A stretch of DNA of 64,000 nt from Nepenthes gracilis (lineage: Eukaryota; Streptophyta; Magnoliopsida; Caryophyllales; Nepenthaceae): NCBI GenBank assembly GCA_033239525.1, contig BSYO01000024.1, positions 8,889,991 through 8,953,990 on the forward strand, written 5' to 3'. The notes beneath the pieces were generated by a model that was not told the origin of the DNA, did no database searches, and saw only the letters and a program-made list of their open reading frames with translations. Numbering within the stretch: the first letter of the stretch is position 1; every line of letters begins with the position of its first letter. The translations under genes were made by a program, and so were the position numbers. Shown here one piece after another: positions 46,441 through 58,394 of this stretch.

Positions 46441-47300
46441 TGGCATCTTGCCAAGCCACCATGCTCCTTGGATGCCAAGTTGTCAAGATGTTAGGTTGCC
46501 TAGTCAAAATAACATAATAGTAAACCAGTTAAAGAAATATTCACCTTAAAAGGTTAGGCAAATTGTTAAAAGATAAAAGATAAAAAAATCAATTAAACCA
46601 AGATACCGGCACGCCAAAAGAGATGCACAGAGGGGTAGGATGTTAAGATACCTCCATAACTCTTAGTCGATCCGCAGTGAACTAGTTATTCATTGATTGT
46701 GTGCCATGTCAACCGCAATTTAATGTGCTCTATCAGGAAAATTATATTTAAAATGTGATTACTTCAATAGGATCCATTTAGCAAAAGTATACAAATATGA
46801 TAGTTGATTCAAAAAGCAGTTGCCTAATAAAGATATTGACTTCTTGTAAAGATAATGATATTTCAATAGAAAGTACTAACAGGACATGCCTACTACAATT
46901 ATAAATATAAAGTCCTTTGATACGTAATAAATATTTTTGAACTTTAACAGCAAAAGTATGGATAGTATCTTTGACTTTCCTAAACACTCATTTTTGAAAC
47001 CCAAAATACTTGTTTAAACATAAATATCTTAATACTTAAGATTATAGTATAAAAGTGTTATGAGCCTATATTCTAGATAAAATTTTCCCATACAATTTCA
47101 AAGCACCGTGCATTACCTTTTAGAATTTGATAACATTTATGTCTCAATCTCAAGCATTCTTATCTGATTTGTGTTCTACTAACCTGAGTTTTAAAGGGTA
47201 AATTGATTTGTTATTTATACTTTTATCTCATTATTTTTATTTATAATATATAAGATTTGGATTAAAAGATCAAAGACTTTGCTTTAAAATCTCTTGTGTC
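46441..47300 (+). repeat. Left LTR-like repeat of element E
   Basis: It begins near TGGCATCTTGCCAAGCC and ends near AATCTCTTGTGTCA. A TATAAATATA lies at about 46,900. It pairs with 52,160-53,000. Confidence 0.55.
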
Positions 47301-49238
47301 AAATCTTGGTTTATGATACGTATCATGCCACTATTATGGGAAAATGAATTATTTGACATTTTCCCATCGAGTAAGATGAAAATACCTATTAAACTTACAA
47401 CATAATTTAGTTCAAAAATATAGATTCCATCAAAAAGAGGCCAATAAGAACAAGACACCTTTAAATAAGAAGGGATTGGCCCTAGTAATTTTTGTATTTT
47501 GATTGGGGCCTCAAATTAGTTGAGCAAGTTCCTAAAAACCCAAAACACCATTTGCCCAAAGAGGTGCTCTCAATGGCGTAGCCCATTTGGATAGATATTG
47601 CCAAGGCAAAAATATATCTTGTAACTTTTTTAAGTTAATCATACAAGTACACATAAAGTGATCAAAGTTGATCCCGAGTTAGATAACTAATTTTCATAGG
47701 TTGTCTATTGAAATACGGACCACAAAAGTTGGCTACCACAAGTATGGATACTAGAAGACCTTACAAGTGTCAAAATAGCCACATACTTAGACATTCAAGA
47801 CTCAGGGCTTAAGACTTAGGGGTCTAATTCCTATAAATAAAGCCAAAAATTCAACAACCATAGATTGAATATAATTACTTGGCTATAAGAATAGCTACAC
47901 AACTACTAAACCTCATAGATGTATAAAGTGCTTATGTAACAATAGAGCTTAATATAGACCTCTTCTTTAACCACATGATAAAGGAATTGGAGTATGTTAG
48001 ATCCATCAACAATAGCCTAGCGGCTTAGTGTCAAGGCCCATAAGGAATTTAAAATTCAAATATTAAAAAATAGTTGTACATTGAGGACACTTTAAGACTT
48101 GGGTGGTCGAGACTTATATTGATCCAACTCCATTAAGGAGTCAAGTGTCTAACATATCCGATAAAATAATACAACTATAAGAATGGTCATACATCTAACC
48201 ATTGAATCTTATTAAACAGAAGACAAATAAGTCACAACTGAAAGTTCAAAACACCTAGCAACAATTGCTTATGGCTTAGTTGAAGGTCCATACAGCGAAT
48301 CGATATTAAACATATAATAATGGGATGTAAAAGTTATAGGCAAACAAGTACAAAATGAGAACAAGCTCTTCTTTAGTCTATACAACAAAGAACAAAGTAA
48401 CAAAATGTAATAGACCTTGGAAGGAGAAAGACCAGAAGACTACTTGTCAATGCTAGTAGATCTATGGTTCAACCATATCATCCCTTGAAGACTAGCATTG
48501 ATTGGATGCACCTTCTTTGGAGCATCGGTGGCTTCAAGATTCCTCAAGTAAAAATGACCCAATGAAATGCATGTGTAGGCATGATCATTTGCCAACTGAT
48601 CCGAGAGTCGTCCATGTGGCATAAAGAAAGAAGAGAACCATTCACTTCCTATCTACTAGCCAATGCACCTTTTCATGAAGGCATACCCAAATTGTAATAG
48701 CCTCACTTAGAGCTCGAACCCCTTGCCTTTGGCAATGACCACATGGTAAGGAAAGAGCTTAGACTCCAAGGTAACAACCTTGGCATAAGAGGGAGCCTTG
48801 GTGGCTAGTCTCTCAATCCTTATTTGTACAAGGAAAGAGAAAAGCTGAAGTTCTCCTCCACAAACTTAACCTTTACAGGCAAAAACACTCCTCAGAAATG
48901 GCATATCTCCCTCGAGAAGCCACTTGAAGATGTATCATCCCCTGCAATTTATTAGAATGTATCTCCTCGTGAGAACCAACGACCTCGGGATAGGCATGGT
49001 GGCTAACTAATATAGATGTCTCACACTTAAAAAAAGACAGCGAGACAATCATGAACTGAATAGGAAGCATGACCAGTAGAGGCATATTACAAGCGAAAAA
49101 GTGGTAAAGAAGCCAAGACAAGAGAAGTGATCCACAATAAAAATATTGAACAATTGAAATTGAAGGAGTTCCCTTAGCATCCAGAGATGATTGAGATACA
49201 AAATGCAGACCTTTTACCTATAGAAGAGGGGTAGTAAG
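47301..49238. other. Interior of element E, left part
   Basis: Two loosely similar segments (about 47,640-47,990 and 48,050-48,400) repeat AAGAATRG, TACACA/TACATCTAACC and CACAAC-type pieces. On the minus strand, 49121-48440 can be read in two or three overlapping frames of 60-82 codons (VVTLESKLFPYHVV, MPHGRLSDQLANDHAYTCIS). Because they overlap one another in a run, they could be remnants of one antisense protein, but I recognise no family. Confidence 0.4.
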
Positions 49239-51351
49239 TGTGAGGTTTGAGTTCAAATTTTATCATCACATTTGATAATTAAATTAAGATAAATAAAATT
49301 AAAATTAAATGATGAATAAATTAGATCAAAAGTCAAAATTAGATCAGATCACATCAAATTGTTGGATGTTTGACCATCACCAACGTGCACCTATGCATGG
49401 GATAGACAAAGTAATCATACATGATGGATGCCTAATCAGCACCTAAACATACCTTCCAATATGTTCATGCTCGAGACACACTTGAGAGATGCCTAAAGCA
49501 TGCTAAGGAAGAATGTCTGTGCTCAAAGCAAGTGCTCGTGTGCCATTGTGTTTAGTCATGGCGCCTTACGCATGCCCGATTAGCATTCAAGCGCTAATTT
49601 AGTATAAATAGATTTAGTTATTTTTTGCAAACTTTTAAGAGAGGAGAGAAGAGGAGAAGAGAGAGAAAGATAGAGAAAAAGTTTTAAAAAAACTCAATTC
49701 AAGCAAATTCAAGCAAGATTTTTGATGATTTGAAGTTAAAATAAGTATATTTTAAGCATTTTTTTTCTTATTACTGTTTTTTTTTTAATTTTTTGAGTTT
49801 TTTTTATTTTAAATACTCATCCATAATATGATTTTATAACTAAGAGATTTATGTTTAACATGCATGTAAAATACTTCCTATTCTTATGAAATTATGCATG
49901 AAATTTATATTCAAGTACACGTTTATTACATAGTTCAACTATTTTCTACAATAACCTCACATGCATATCATGAATTTGTGATATAATATTCTTTTATGTT
50001 TAATTTTTATTTATAAGTTTCTGCATGTTCTGAAAATTTAATTAAAATTTCCTACATATGCTAGAATTTCATATTATTGTCCCACATAATTGTTAATAAA
50101 AAGAAGTGTTGTAAGTTCTATGATATTGCTATAACACTATTTGCTAAATTTTTCTGCTTTATTTTGCTAAAAGCAGTCTTGCATGTTTAACGAACTCATA
50201 CTTTATTGTTACTTGTTAAGAATTTATAAAATTTGAATAAAAAATTTTACAATTATGTTAATAATTAAGAATATTTTTTTTTTTTCAAATTGTGAAAATA
50301 TAAGAAATATGATAAATTATATAGAGTCTTCATAAATATCGGGCCATGAAAATAGTTCAGTAGGTCGTATATTATATCATATCATAATATATTATAGTGA
50401 TAATAAAGATTTAAACCTATTATTTGTGGTTGCAAGCGGTGTTCGACCTTATTTATAAGATTATATGTATAACGATCTATTTATGGGTTTTAAATAATAG
50501 TATATGGCCTTTGGTTGTATTAAAATAAATATAATCAAGGTTTTGATTATATGCTCATTTAGTCAATGAGGCCCTATTTGCCCTTGATCCTTAAAAAAAT
50601 CATATTTTAATATGATTTGATGATATGAATTAAATAAGAACATGATAAGTAAGTATGAAAATTAAAAATATGTATTGTCATGGAATTTTATTATATTGCA
50701 CTGAAATTTGATACATTGCTTCTTCCAATATGTTTTAAATGTAAATTATATATATTTAATTGTAAAATTATATTCTTTGTTGAGCTTTCAACTCACTTCT
50801 TATTTTTATTTTGCTAACCTCTTTAGATAAAAGGTTCGGATACTTGTAGGACGATTTGGATTGAAGAAATAACTGATTGAATGGTTTAAAATTAGAATTT
50901 ATGAAATAATTGATGTTGTAATTTAATTTTGCACAACAGTTTAATGTGTTTATATTAATCAAATTATGACTTATAAATTATAAGACGAATGTTGATTTAT
51001 TTAGTATTATGTGGATGTAATTTATGTTAATTATAGTTTGTAGTCAAAAGATGTTGGTCGTCTGAAGATATGACAGTAGTGGAATTTTAATTTCAGTTAA
51101 AATGTATACTCTGATTTTGTCTTTAGATTAAATATAAATTCTTATGTAAAATCCAACATTACAATTTGGGCTTATGTCAGAGTTACATGATGACGTGACA
51201 TAATTCGAGTCCTATGTTCGGCTAATATTACTTTATTTTGGTCGGTCATTGTATTAACGTAAGGTTCACGTCTACGGTTACTGTGGGTTGTTAATTGGAT
51301 AACGTTGTTGTAATTAATTATTATTGATGGGATTGGGATGTGGAACATGAC
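49239..51351 (+). mobile_element. Solo LTR, family X copy 1 (2.1 kb), inserted in element E
   Basis: It begins TGTGAGGTTTGAGTTCAAAT and ends near GGATGTGGAACATGAC. Flanks are GTAAG (49234-49238) and GTAAA (51352-51356), a 4/5 match. TATAAATA lies at 49613-49620, followed by an AG-rich GAGAAGAGAGAGAAAGATAG leader. The same sequence recurs at 57,164-57,534 plus 63,195-64,000, where a copia element splits it. No coding region. Confidence 0.7.
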
Positions 51352-52159
51352 GTAAAGCATGTAGTAGTCTACTCCACCTCAGTGGTACCGATAGCATTGT
51401 GAAGATGCCATCTCCACGAAGCAACTTAAGTGAACCTAATATATCATGCCACCGACTACCTCCTCTACGTGGGAGTAGTAGTAGAGATAATCGAAGCCGT
51501 GGTCATTTCACCTCTAATGCTAGAAAATTGGGATGTCAATGCACTTCATGGTGTCTGGACACTACCAAACCTTGAGTAGTGTGACAACTCTCAAAATTAT
51601 ATCCATCAGTTTAGCAAAAAAACAGTGTACCTGCCAACTGAGAAGAAGGCCCCTCACAAAGAAGAGGTATCATCAAAGAAATGTCCACGGGATGTGCAAT
51701 CTAGCATGCTATGTCTCAAGTTACTAATATACAAGGTAAAGGAGATTTCTAGGGGCATGCTCAAAGCAAACCAAAAAAAAATGAAGTCATAGGGTTTAGA
51801 GGGAAAAAAATATGAGGAAGGCTGACTTTGTGCACCTTAAGTAGGTATATATACCCAAAGACAATAAGGCTATAGAGAGTGCCAAATTAACAACTCTTTC
51901 TCTTTGTGGTCATTGGTTTGACTCAGTGAGAACAAATATGCATTCAAGACAAAAGTAGAGGCTCGAAGTTAAGAAGAAACAACTTGGATGTAGACAATTT
52001 TAAGTTTAAGATAGAGTGATGCCTTTAAAGTATGAATTTGGCTCTTAAAGCTGTGGGCTAGTGATAAATTTAGTGAATCAATAGTGACATCTGAACCTTA
52101 AATATCTTGAAATCCTAGATTTACAAAGCTTGAATTATCAAGTTGCCAAGTAGCCAAAT
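51352..52159. other. Interior of element E, right part
   Basis: Continues element E after the solo LTR. It contains a CTCCACCTCAGTGGTACCG / CTCCTCTACGTGGGAGTAG region and an A-rich section, but no recognised protein. Confidence 0.4.
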
Positions 52160-53000
52160 TATAATCTTGCCAAGCCATCGAGCTACCATGCTACATGGAT
52201 ATCGAGCTACCGAGACATCAGGATGCCCTATCACAGTAGGTAGATGGCCAATCAGCAAAACAAATTACGATATTAAGATATACATATTGCCAAAGAGTGA
52301 AAAGTATAGGATTGGTCAAATTAGGATACTAACATACCAATGGAGACACCTAGACCATGTCAACTAGACATTTGCAAATTGCATCCTACATCATCTATGA
52401 CCTAAAACACTTTTACAAGAATTATTTATAAAAAGTAATTGCTCTATTTGTATTCATTAATCTCACATTCTTAAACATAGATGTTAATAATGAAGAATGG
52501 TTGCCTAATAAATGATATTTGCTTATCAAAAAGATGATAATCTCTCAATAAAGAATACTGATTCCTTAAAAAAAGAATGATTAATAATTTTTATAATGTT
52601 ACTCAATAATCTTACCATAGACCCAATGCTATTATCATATGAAGCTCAAATATGAGAATGAAATCTTTGACCTTCAAAGTAGCCTAAGATACTCGTTTAA
52701 GCACAAAATCTATAACATTTAAGCCTATATATAAAAAGATTAGTAGCCTACAGTCCAAATAATATTTCATCGATAAAATCTCAAGTTATAAAGCACCCAC
52801 CTTTAGAATCCGATATCTCCCAACTCTCAACCTCAACCATTATAGTTTTATTAGTGTTTTATTGAATTGGGAATAAAACAAAAAATTATTTACATACTTT
52901 TATGTCCATATTTTGATTTGTTGTGAAGGATTCGGATTAAAAAATCTAAAAATCTATTTTATAATCTCTAGGGAGGAAACCAAAATTATTGTACTTATCA
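52160..53000 (+). repeat. Right LTR-like repeat of element E
   Basis: Partner of 46,441-47,300. TATATATAAAAAG at about 52,720 is the TATA-like site. The end is not sharply defined and adjoins the next repeat at 53,046. Confidence 0.55.
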
Positions 53001-53045
53001 ATAAAAGAAAAGGCAATTTATTGAAGAAGCAATATTTTATATTTT

Positions 53046-53850
53046 TGTCAGGGTTATTTTTATGATTAGTATATTCCATGACTATATTTAATTATGTGTC
53101 AATATTGGGTTGTATTCATTGAAGTGCTACATCAACTTACTTTTATCACTGTCCATTCTCAATTTTCAGGAGTATCACGCCTGCTGTTCACCTGCTACTC
53201 GCTCGAGCTCTGATTTCAAAAGCCCCGTGCTTGCTGTGCGCTCGTCATCCATTCGACCCCGATTCCAGTAGCCCCGCACCTTTCGTGCGCTCACCGAACA
53301 CTTGAACCCAAATTTCAATAACCATCCGCTCAAAATTTGTCGTTCTCTCGCTCGAGCCCCAATAGGGTTTTCTTTTGAAACCTTCGGTGTGCTCGCCATG
53401 CGCTCGAGTGGAGCTCGAGCTCCGCTACAATGGCTATTAATTTTAAATGCGTTTTCGAATTCTCTATTAATTTCCTCCTTATTTCAGTTGCCCAACTTTT
53501 GTTGAAGCATTTTGAAGCACCCCACTTTGAGAAAATTTTAACTTTTACTCCATTAATCTTGTTCAAATTGAGAAAACCGAAATTATATCATTGTGTTTCA
53601 TGTGCTAACGGTTTTTCTCACCACATTCTTTTTACCGATTCAACACTCCTATCCTTTTACCTTTGTTGGCGACATGGGTATTGTGAAGAAGGGGATCCGA
53701 TGGTGTTTGTTATTTTAAGCGGTTTGTGAGAAAAGATTGACGTAAAGATCGAAAGGTGTTCGATTCCGTTATCACGGGCAAATTTAAAGAGTTCTTTAGT
53801 AAGGATCATAAAATGGGAATAAGTTGGCTAAATTAGCGCGTCTATACCAC
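53046..53850 (+). repeat. LTR plus gag start, copy 1 of a direct repeat
   Basis: It begins TGTCAGGGTTATTTTTATGA and is matched from 55326 for about 790 bp, at roughly 85-90% by eye. The first half is GC-rich with repeated GCTCGAGC-type sequence. The last 150 bp carry coding-like sequence (KVFDSVITGKFKEFFSKDHK) that continues into the gag-like region at 53.9 kb. The repeat is therefore longer than a simple LTR. Confidence 0.75.
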
Positions 53851-54560
53851 AAATTTGTAAGTCGGCTAAGTTAAGACTTTCTTGTAGGTGCAACACCTTT
53901 GGATTACTCTAAATGTGATTGCACGGGTTTTTAGTCTTTCTCGGGTGACAAATCTCGACTTCCCTTTCCCCCCGTTCTCCAAGCCACACCCAAATGAGAT
54001 CGTTACATTCCTTCATGGTGCCCCTATGGAGTGGCATCGACGATTTTTCAAGACTTCCCTTCTCTCCTTTAGGCGCCTGGTTGTGAGCCACATCATACTT
54101 ACGAACATTTTTCCTATTTCTTACTTTTCTACCATTCCCATGGATAAAGCACTGTTTTTGTATATTCTCTTGAGTGGGCATCTATTGATTTGCTATCCTA
54201 CATCATTTCTCACATCCTCTCCCATTTCATCACCCGTAAAGATGACAACCTTCCCCGAGTGCCTCATTCAACGGCTACTTGTTGGACTCGGTCTTTCTTT
54301 TTTCGATCTTCATCGTCACCAACTTGCATGCCCTATCACCTCCACCACCTTTACCTAGAGTCGGTCTCATACTCATTACTTCGCAGAGGCTCCCTAGGAG
54401 CCGTTAGATGAGCCTCTCCCTGAGGTGCCTTCCTATCAGCCCGAGGGTGGACCCTCTTGCTCCTCCTTGTCCTACCCTAACCCCTCGGATCCTGAACCTT
54501 CTACTCCTCCCCAGCACTCAACCTCTTCCTCCGTAGTTCTGATGGATTAGATGTCTCACC
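53700..54560 (+). pseudogene. Gag-like / 'putative plant transposon protein' fossil
   Basis: Across two frames the plus strand reads KVFDSVITGKFKEFFSKDHK (about 53,755). A 156-residue open frame follows (53888-54358) with RVTNLDFPFPPFSKPHPNEI, GAPMEWHRRFF and FPISYFSTIPMDKALFLYIL. Then ISHILSHFITRKDD appears in the adjacent frame. The sequence 'P.SHFSTIP.D.A.FLY.LL.G..ID..SYIISHI' is characteristic of a domain found in many plant retrotransposon-associated proteins of unknown function, expected in the Gag region. The tail becomes Pro/Ser-rich and then decays. Stops and shifts show it is non-functional. Confidence 0.6.
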
Positions 54561-55325
54561 TTGTCAATTGTTTTGAGTGTCTCTATTCATCGTAGGAGTG
54601 CATTTATGCTTCGCAGTCTCAATTGCGTTTGGATATTCTTATTGGCTTTGAGCGCATGGATGCCCTCTTGGCTACACAGGAGGCTGAGTTTCGATGGTGG
54701 CGACATCATTATGGTCATTAGCTCTCCGGAGATTCTTTAGACTCTGAGTGATCCCCTTTCTTCAGCTCTTCATGACAAAAAGTGGGAGACCATTTGCTAT
54801 TTTGATGGAGGTAGACCATATGTTTGTTGTTTCGATAGGGGGAGACATTATTGTTGTTAGGGGGAGATATTCTTATTTTTATTAGGGAGAGTTCTTCTTA
54901 GATTTTTAGGAGTATTGTGATACTTTTATTTATCTTACTGACTTTTCAAACTTGACTGTCTTTATTTATTGTGATACTTTTATTACTGTTCATGTTCTTT
55001 TATGATGTGTATGTTGTTATAAGCTATTGTGCATGGTTATCTTCTTTTTATATTGCTCTCGACATGTTATATCTCTTTGTATTATATCTGTTTGTTCTAA
55101 CTATAATTGACCAGGTAACACAGCTATAGTATCGGTATGACAGTCACAATATCGACACAATAGCTCTCGTGCAAATTTTTATGTTTACTTATTATATTAT
55201 TTTTATTCCTCATTAGGTGTAGATTTTTATATACACGGGTTCTATCTCGGTGGTATCTGAACCTGTGTTTCTCTTGTATATTTTTATTTTACATGTTTTG
55301 TCATGTAATTGCTAAAAGAGGAGAT
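54561..55325. other. Decayed interior ending in a polypurine tract
   Basis: It contains GGGGGAGACATT and GGGGGAGATATTC (about 54,838-54,870) and AAAGAGGAGATTATT just before 55326. Purine tracts of this kind precede 3' LTRs in plant copia/gypsy elements, so a 3' LTR starting at 55326 is plausible. No pol domain is seen. Confidence 0.5.
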
Positions 55326-56115
55326 TATTAGGGTTATTTTTGTGATTTGCATATTCTGTAACAAAATTTAGTCATCTGTCGATATTAGGTTATATTCATT
55401 GAAATGCTGCATCAACTTATTTTCGTGACTGTTTGTTCCTGAATTCCTGGAGCATTACGCCTACTACCCACATGAGCTTCGATTCCAGAAGCCCCGCGCT
55501 TATCGTACACTCACCATCCACTCGAGCCCCGATTCCAATAACCCCCGCACCTTCCGTGTGCTCATCGGACGTTCAAGCCCAAATTCCAGTAACCATCCAC
55601 TTGAAGCTCGCCGTCCTCTCGCTTAAGCCCCAATAGTGTTTTCTCTTGAAACCCTTGGTGTGTTCGCCGCACGTTCGAACACCGTGGCAATGGTCATTAA
55701 TTTTAAATATGTTTTTGAGCTCTTTATAAATTTTCTCTTTATTTCAATTGCCCAACTTTTGCTGAAGCATTTTGGAGCACCCCACTGTGAGAAAATTTTA
55801 ACTTTTACTCTATTAATCTTATTTAAATTGAGAAAATCAAAATTATATCATTGTATTTTATGTGCTAACCGTTTTTCTCACCACCTTTTCTTTACCGATT
55901 CAACACTCCTACCCTTTTACCTTCATTGGCGACATGGGTATTGTGAAGAAGGGGATCCGATGGTGTTTGCTATTTCAAGCGGTTCGTAAGAAAAGATTGA
56001 CGTGAAGATCGAAAAAAATTTGATTCCGTTGTCGCGAGCAAATTCAAGGAGTTTTTTGGTAAGGATCACAAGACGGGAGTAAGTCGGCTAAGTTAGCACA
56101 TCTGTACCACCAATC
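55326..56115 (+). repeat. LTR plus gag start, copy 2 of the direct repeat
   Basis: Starts TATTAGGGTTATTTTTGTGA. It follows copy 1 through CGACATGGGTATTGTGAAGA, the KFKEFFGKDHKTG coding-like segment (about 56,038) and CCACCAATCTGTAAGT, then diverges. It is the same length as copy 1. Confidence 0.75.
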
Positions 56116-57163
56116 TGTAAGTTGATTTTCATAGTGGATATTTTTTCTGATCGTTGAAAATCGGATGATTTTTTTCGATTATTATAGGTATCGAGTTTTT
56201 CTTTCGTCACAAAAAATTACCTCTTATTTATTATTATTTCTTATCTTACTTGTGATATATGTTATTATTCATATCATATAGATATAAATATTCTTTACGT
56301 ATATTGAATATTTAATTTTGTATTGTTTCTACTAATCCTATACGGAATCGAAACTTTATTGCATAATTTGGAATGAAACGTCCATTTCAATTTTATTTTT
56401 TTTCATTTTCATTTTTTATTTGTTATGTAAATATTTTTCCAAATGGTCCCCTTTTATGTTGGACTCTTGTTAGAGTTGGGTTAGCCTATATACCTCAAAA
56501 GCTCGGGGACGACCCTTTTGTTACGTCTTTTTGGTGAGGCAACTAGGCTCCTACCATTTGAAGTAATAAATTATTATATTTTAGAAGTTGTCTTCTTGTT
56601 TTTCCGCATTTGTTATTAGGCTATGCTTGTTTGCTAAATTTATTTTCTAGATAAAAGCATATTTTTAACAGAAAAAAATTCACTTTAAAAAATATTTTCT
56701 TTTACATTTTTAAAAATACTATTAAAGAAAATAATTATTCCTTATGACATTTTTTTGATGTTTGGCTTGTATAATAAATTTTAACTATCATATAAATTGA
56801 TAAATGATAAATAATTTTTTTGGTTATTGACACTGATAATAGTTTCAATTGGCTGTGATATATTTTACAGGCAATTATATATTTTATTTTTATTAATTGG
56901 CTATCGATGCAATGCTGTGTCAAACTATCAGTGTGGGAAGGATGATGTTGACAAATGATTGTGGAGGGGCCAAAATCCTCATTGGCCAGTGACCAAAGGG
57001 AAGGGTCAAGGCATCACTGACTAGTTGCTTTCAGGGTTGGATTTGTAATATTGTTAGCAGGCGATTACCACGGGATAGTGGTATTAAATGGGTTGTGTTA
57101 GGTTATCATGATCTATTTACTTGAGCCACCTGTATATAAATGTGTCATATTTGGCAGGCATAG
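56116..57163. other. Unassigned stretch
   Basis: AT-rich with a GC-richer part at 56,930-57,140. No open frame or repeat family recognised. Confidence 0.45.
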
Positions 57164-57529
57164 TGTAAGATTTGAGTTTAAATTTTATTTTAATCATAAT
57201 TAATTAAGTCGAAATAATTAAAATTGAGTAAAAGGAAAAAGAAAATTAAGGCAAAAGTCAATTTTAAATTGGATTTCTGTGAGTTGATGAATGCTTAACC
57301 GGCACCGATGGACGCTCATGTGTATTTTGGTCAGAGAGGTTGTGCCAGACTATCCCTTGAGTGAAGCTTGAGTGAGCTTTTCAGATTAGCCCACATTTGA
57401 TGCACATCCGAGGATGCCCGAGCAGATTGAAGGAAAATATCAGTGCCTGATATGCGCTTGATGCAGCACTCATACACCACCTTATTTGGCCGTGACACTT
57501 GACGTGTGTCCAACAAGTGCTCGAGCGTC

Positions 57530-57534
57530 ACTCT
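57530..57534. repeat. Left TSD of the copia element
   Basis: ACTCT, repeated exactly at 63195-63199. Confidence 0.9.
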
Positions 57535-58359
57535 TGTTGGGAGGTAACTCCAATGTGAAAGTCCTAATGACCGGAGGAGTCAAATGGAGCTCATGGATTG
57601 CGAAGCGAATAAGTAGATGGGATTTCAGTCAACAAAGTTGACCAAAAATAATTGGGCGGGTAACAATGTTGGCCAACATGTTGACCAACGAGTGGTATAA
57701 GTTGCCCTGCATTGTTGAAAGATCCCTGAAGGACTGCAGACCGATCTCCTAAGGGATTGGCGGTAATGTAGAAAAGGACGATCAACGGGCGTTAATCGGT
57801 CTTGTGAAGAATGCGGGCGTTAGAATGTTGGTCGTCCGTCAGGAAATCTAGAATGGTGCCAACTCAGAAGATCTTCTTAGCGTATGTGATCTTAGATAAT
57901 TTTGTAAAAACTGTTTTTTGTACGGAGTATATTCATATTATTGGTAAAAACAGATTTTGTCGAGGAAAAAATAATATTCCTCTAATTTGTTGAATATTGG
58001 CATCTGTTATTTTAAGGGTGCGTGAAGGTGAAAAATTTAAGAGATAGTGAGAGTGAAAGATAGGGAAGAAAAGAGAGAGAGTTGTGAACAAAATGAAGTG
58101 TGTTTTTGTATTATTTGTGCTCTATTCTTTGGTCTTTTTTCTTGTGTGCTAATGCAATTGTGGGATATTATTTCTAGCCTCCACATAGTGAAATCGATTC
58201 GTGGACGAATGTCCTGTGATTTTTTCCTTACTTGATAAGGGTTTTCCACGTAAAAATTTGCGTGTTCATCATCATCTTCTTCATTCATTTACTGTGTCTG
58301 TTTGTGTGAGAAGTTTGGCGTCCTGCTGTCCGCCCGATCACGTCTCTTTTGAAACAATA
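57535..58359 (+). repeat. 5' LTR of the copia element
   Basis: 825 bp, TGTTG...CAATA (the final CAATA corresponds to CAACA in the 3' LTR). It contains inverted GGTCAAC/GTTGACC pieces near 57,627-57,690 and an AG-rich leader near 58,060. Confidence 0.92.
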
Positions 58360-58361
58360 AG

Positions 58362-58374
58362 TGGCATCAGAGAT
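58362..58374 (+). other. Primer-binding site of the copia element
   Basis: TGGCATCAGAGAT, complementary in type to the 3' end of initiator tRNA-Met (usual element form TGGTATCAGAGC), two bases after the 5' LTR. Confidence 0.85.
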
Positions 58375-58394
58375 AGGTTGAGAACTATGGTTAA

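Larger units (their letters stand above)
46441..53000 (+). mobile_element. Old LTR retrotransposon or derivative (element E), interrupted by a solo LTR
   Basis: Two colinear, diverged segments of about 860 bp (46,441-47,300 and 52,160-53,000) share landmarks: CTTGCCAAGCCA, GTTGCCTAATAAA, TCTCAATAAAG/TTTCAATAGAAAG, ATCTTTGACYTTC, ATACT(T/C)GTTTAA and GGATTAAAA. They flank 4.9 kb, of which 2.1 kb is a solo LTR insertion (49239-51351). No pol motif is recognised in the remaining 2.8 kb. Ends are uncertain and no TSD was found. Confidence 0.55.

Noticed and set aside
56108..56205. Possible short intron (GTAAGT ... TATAG) at the end of repeat copy 2
   Set aside because: Splice-like ends occur by chance in AT-rich DNA, and the coding on the far side is not recognisable.
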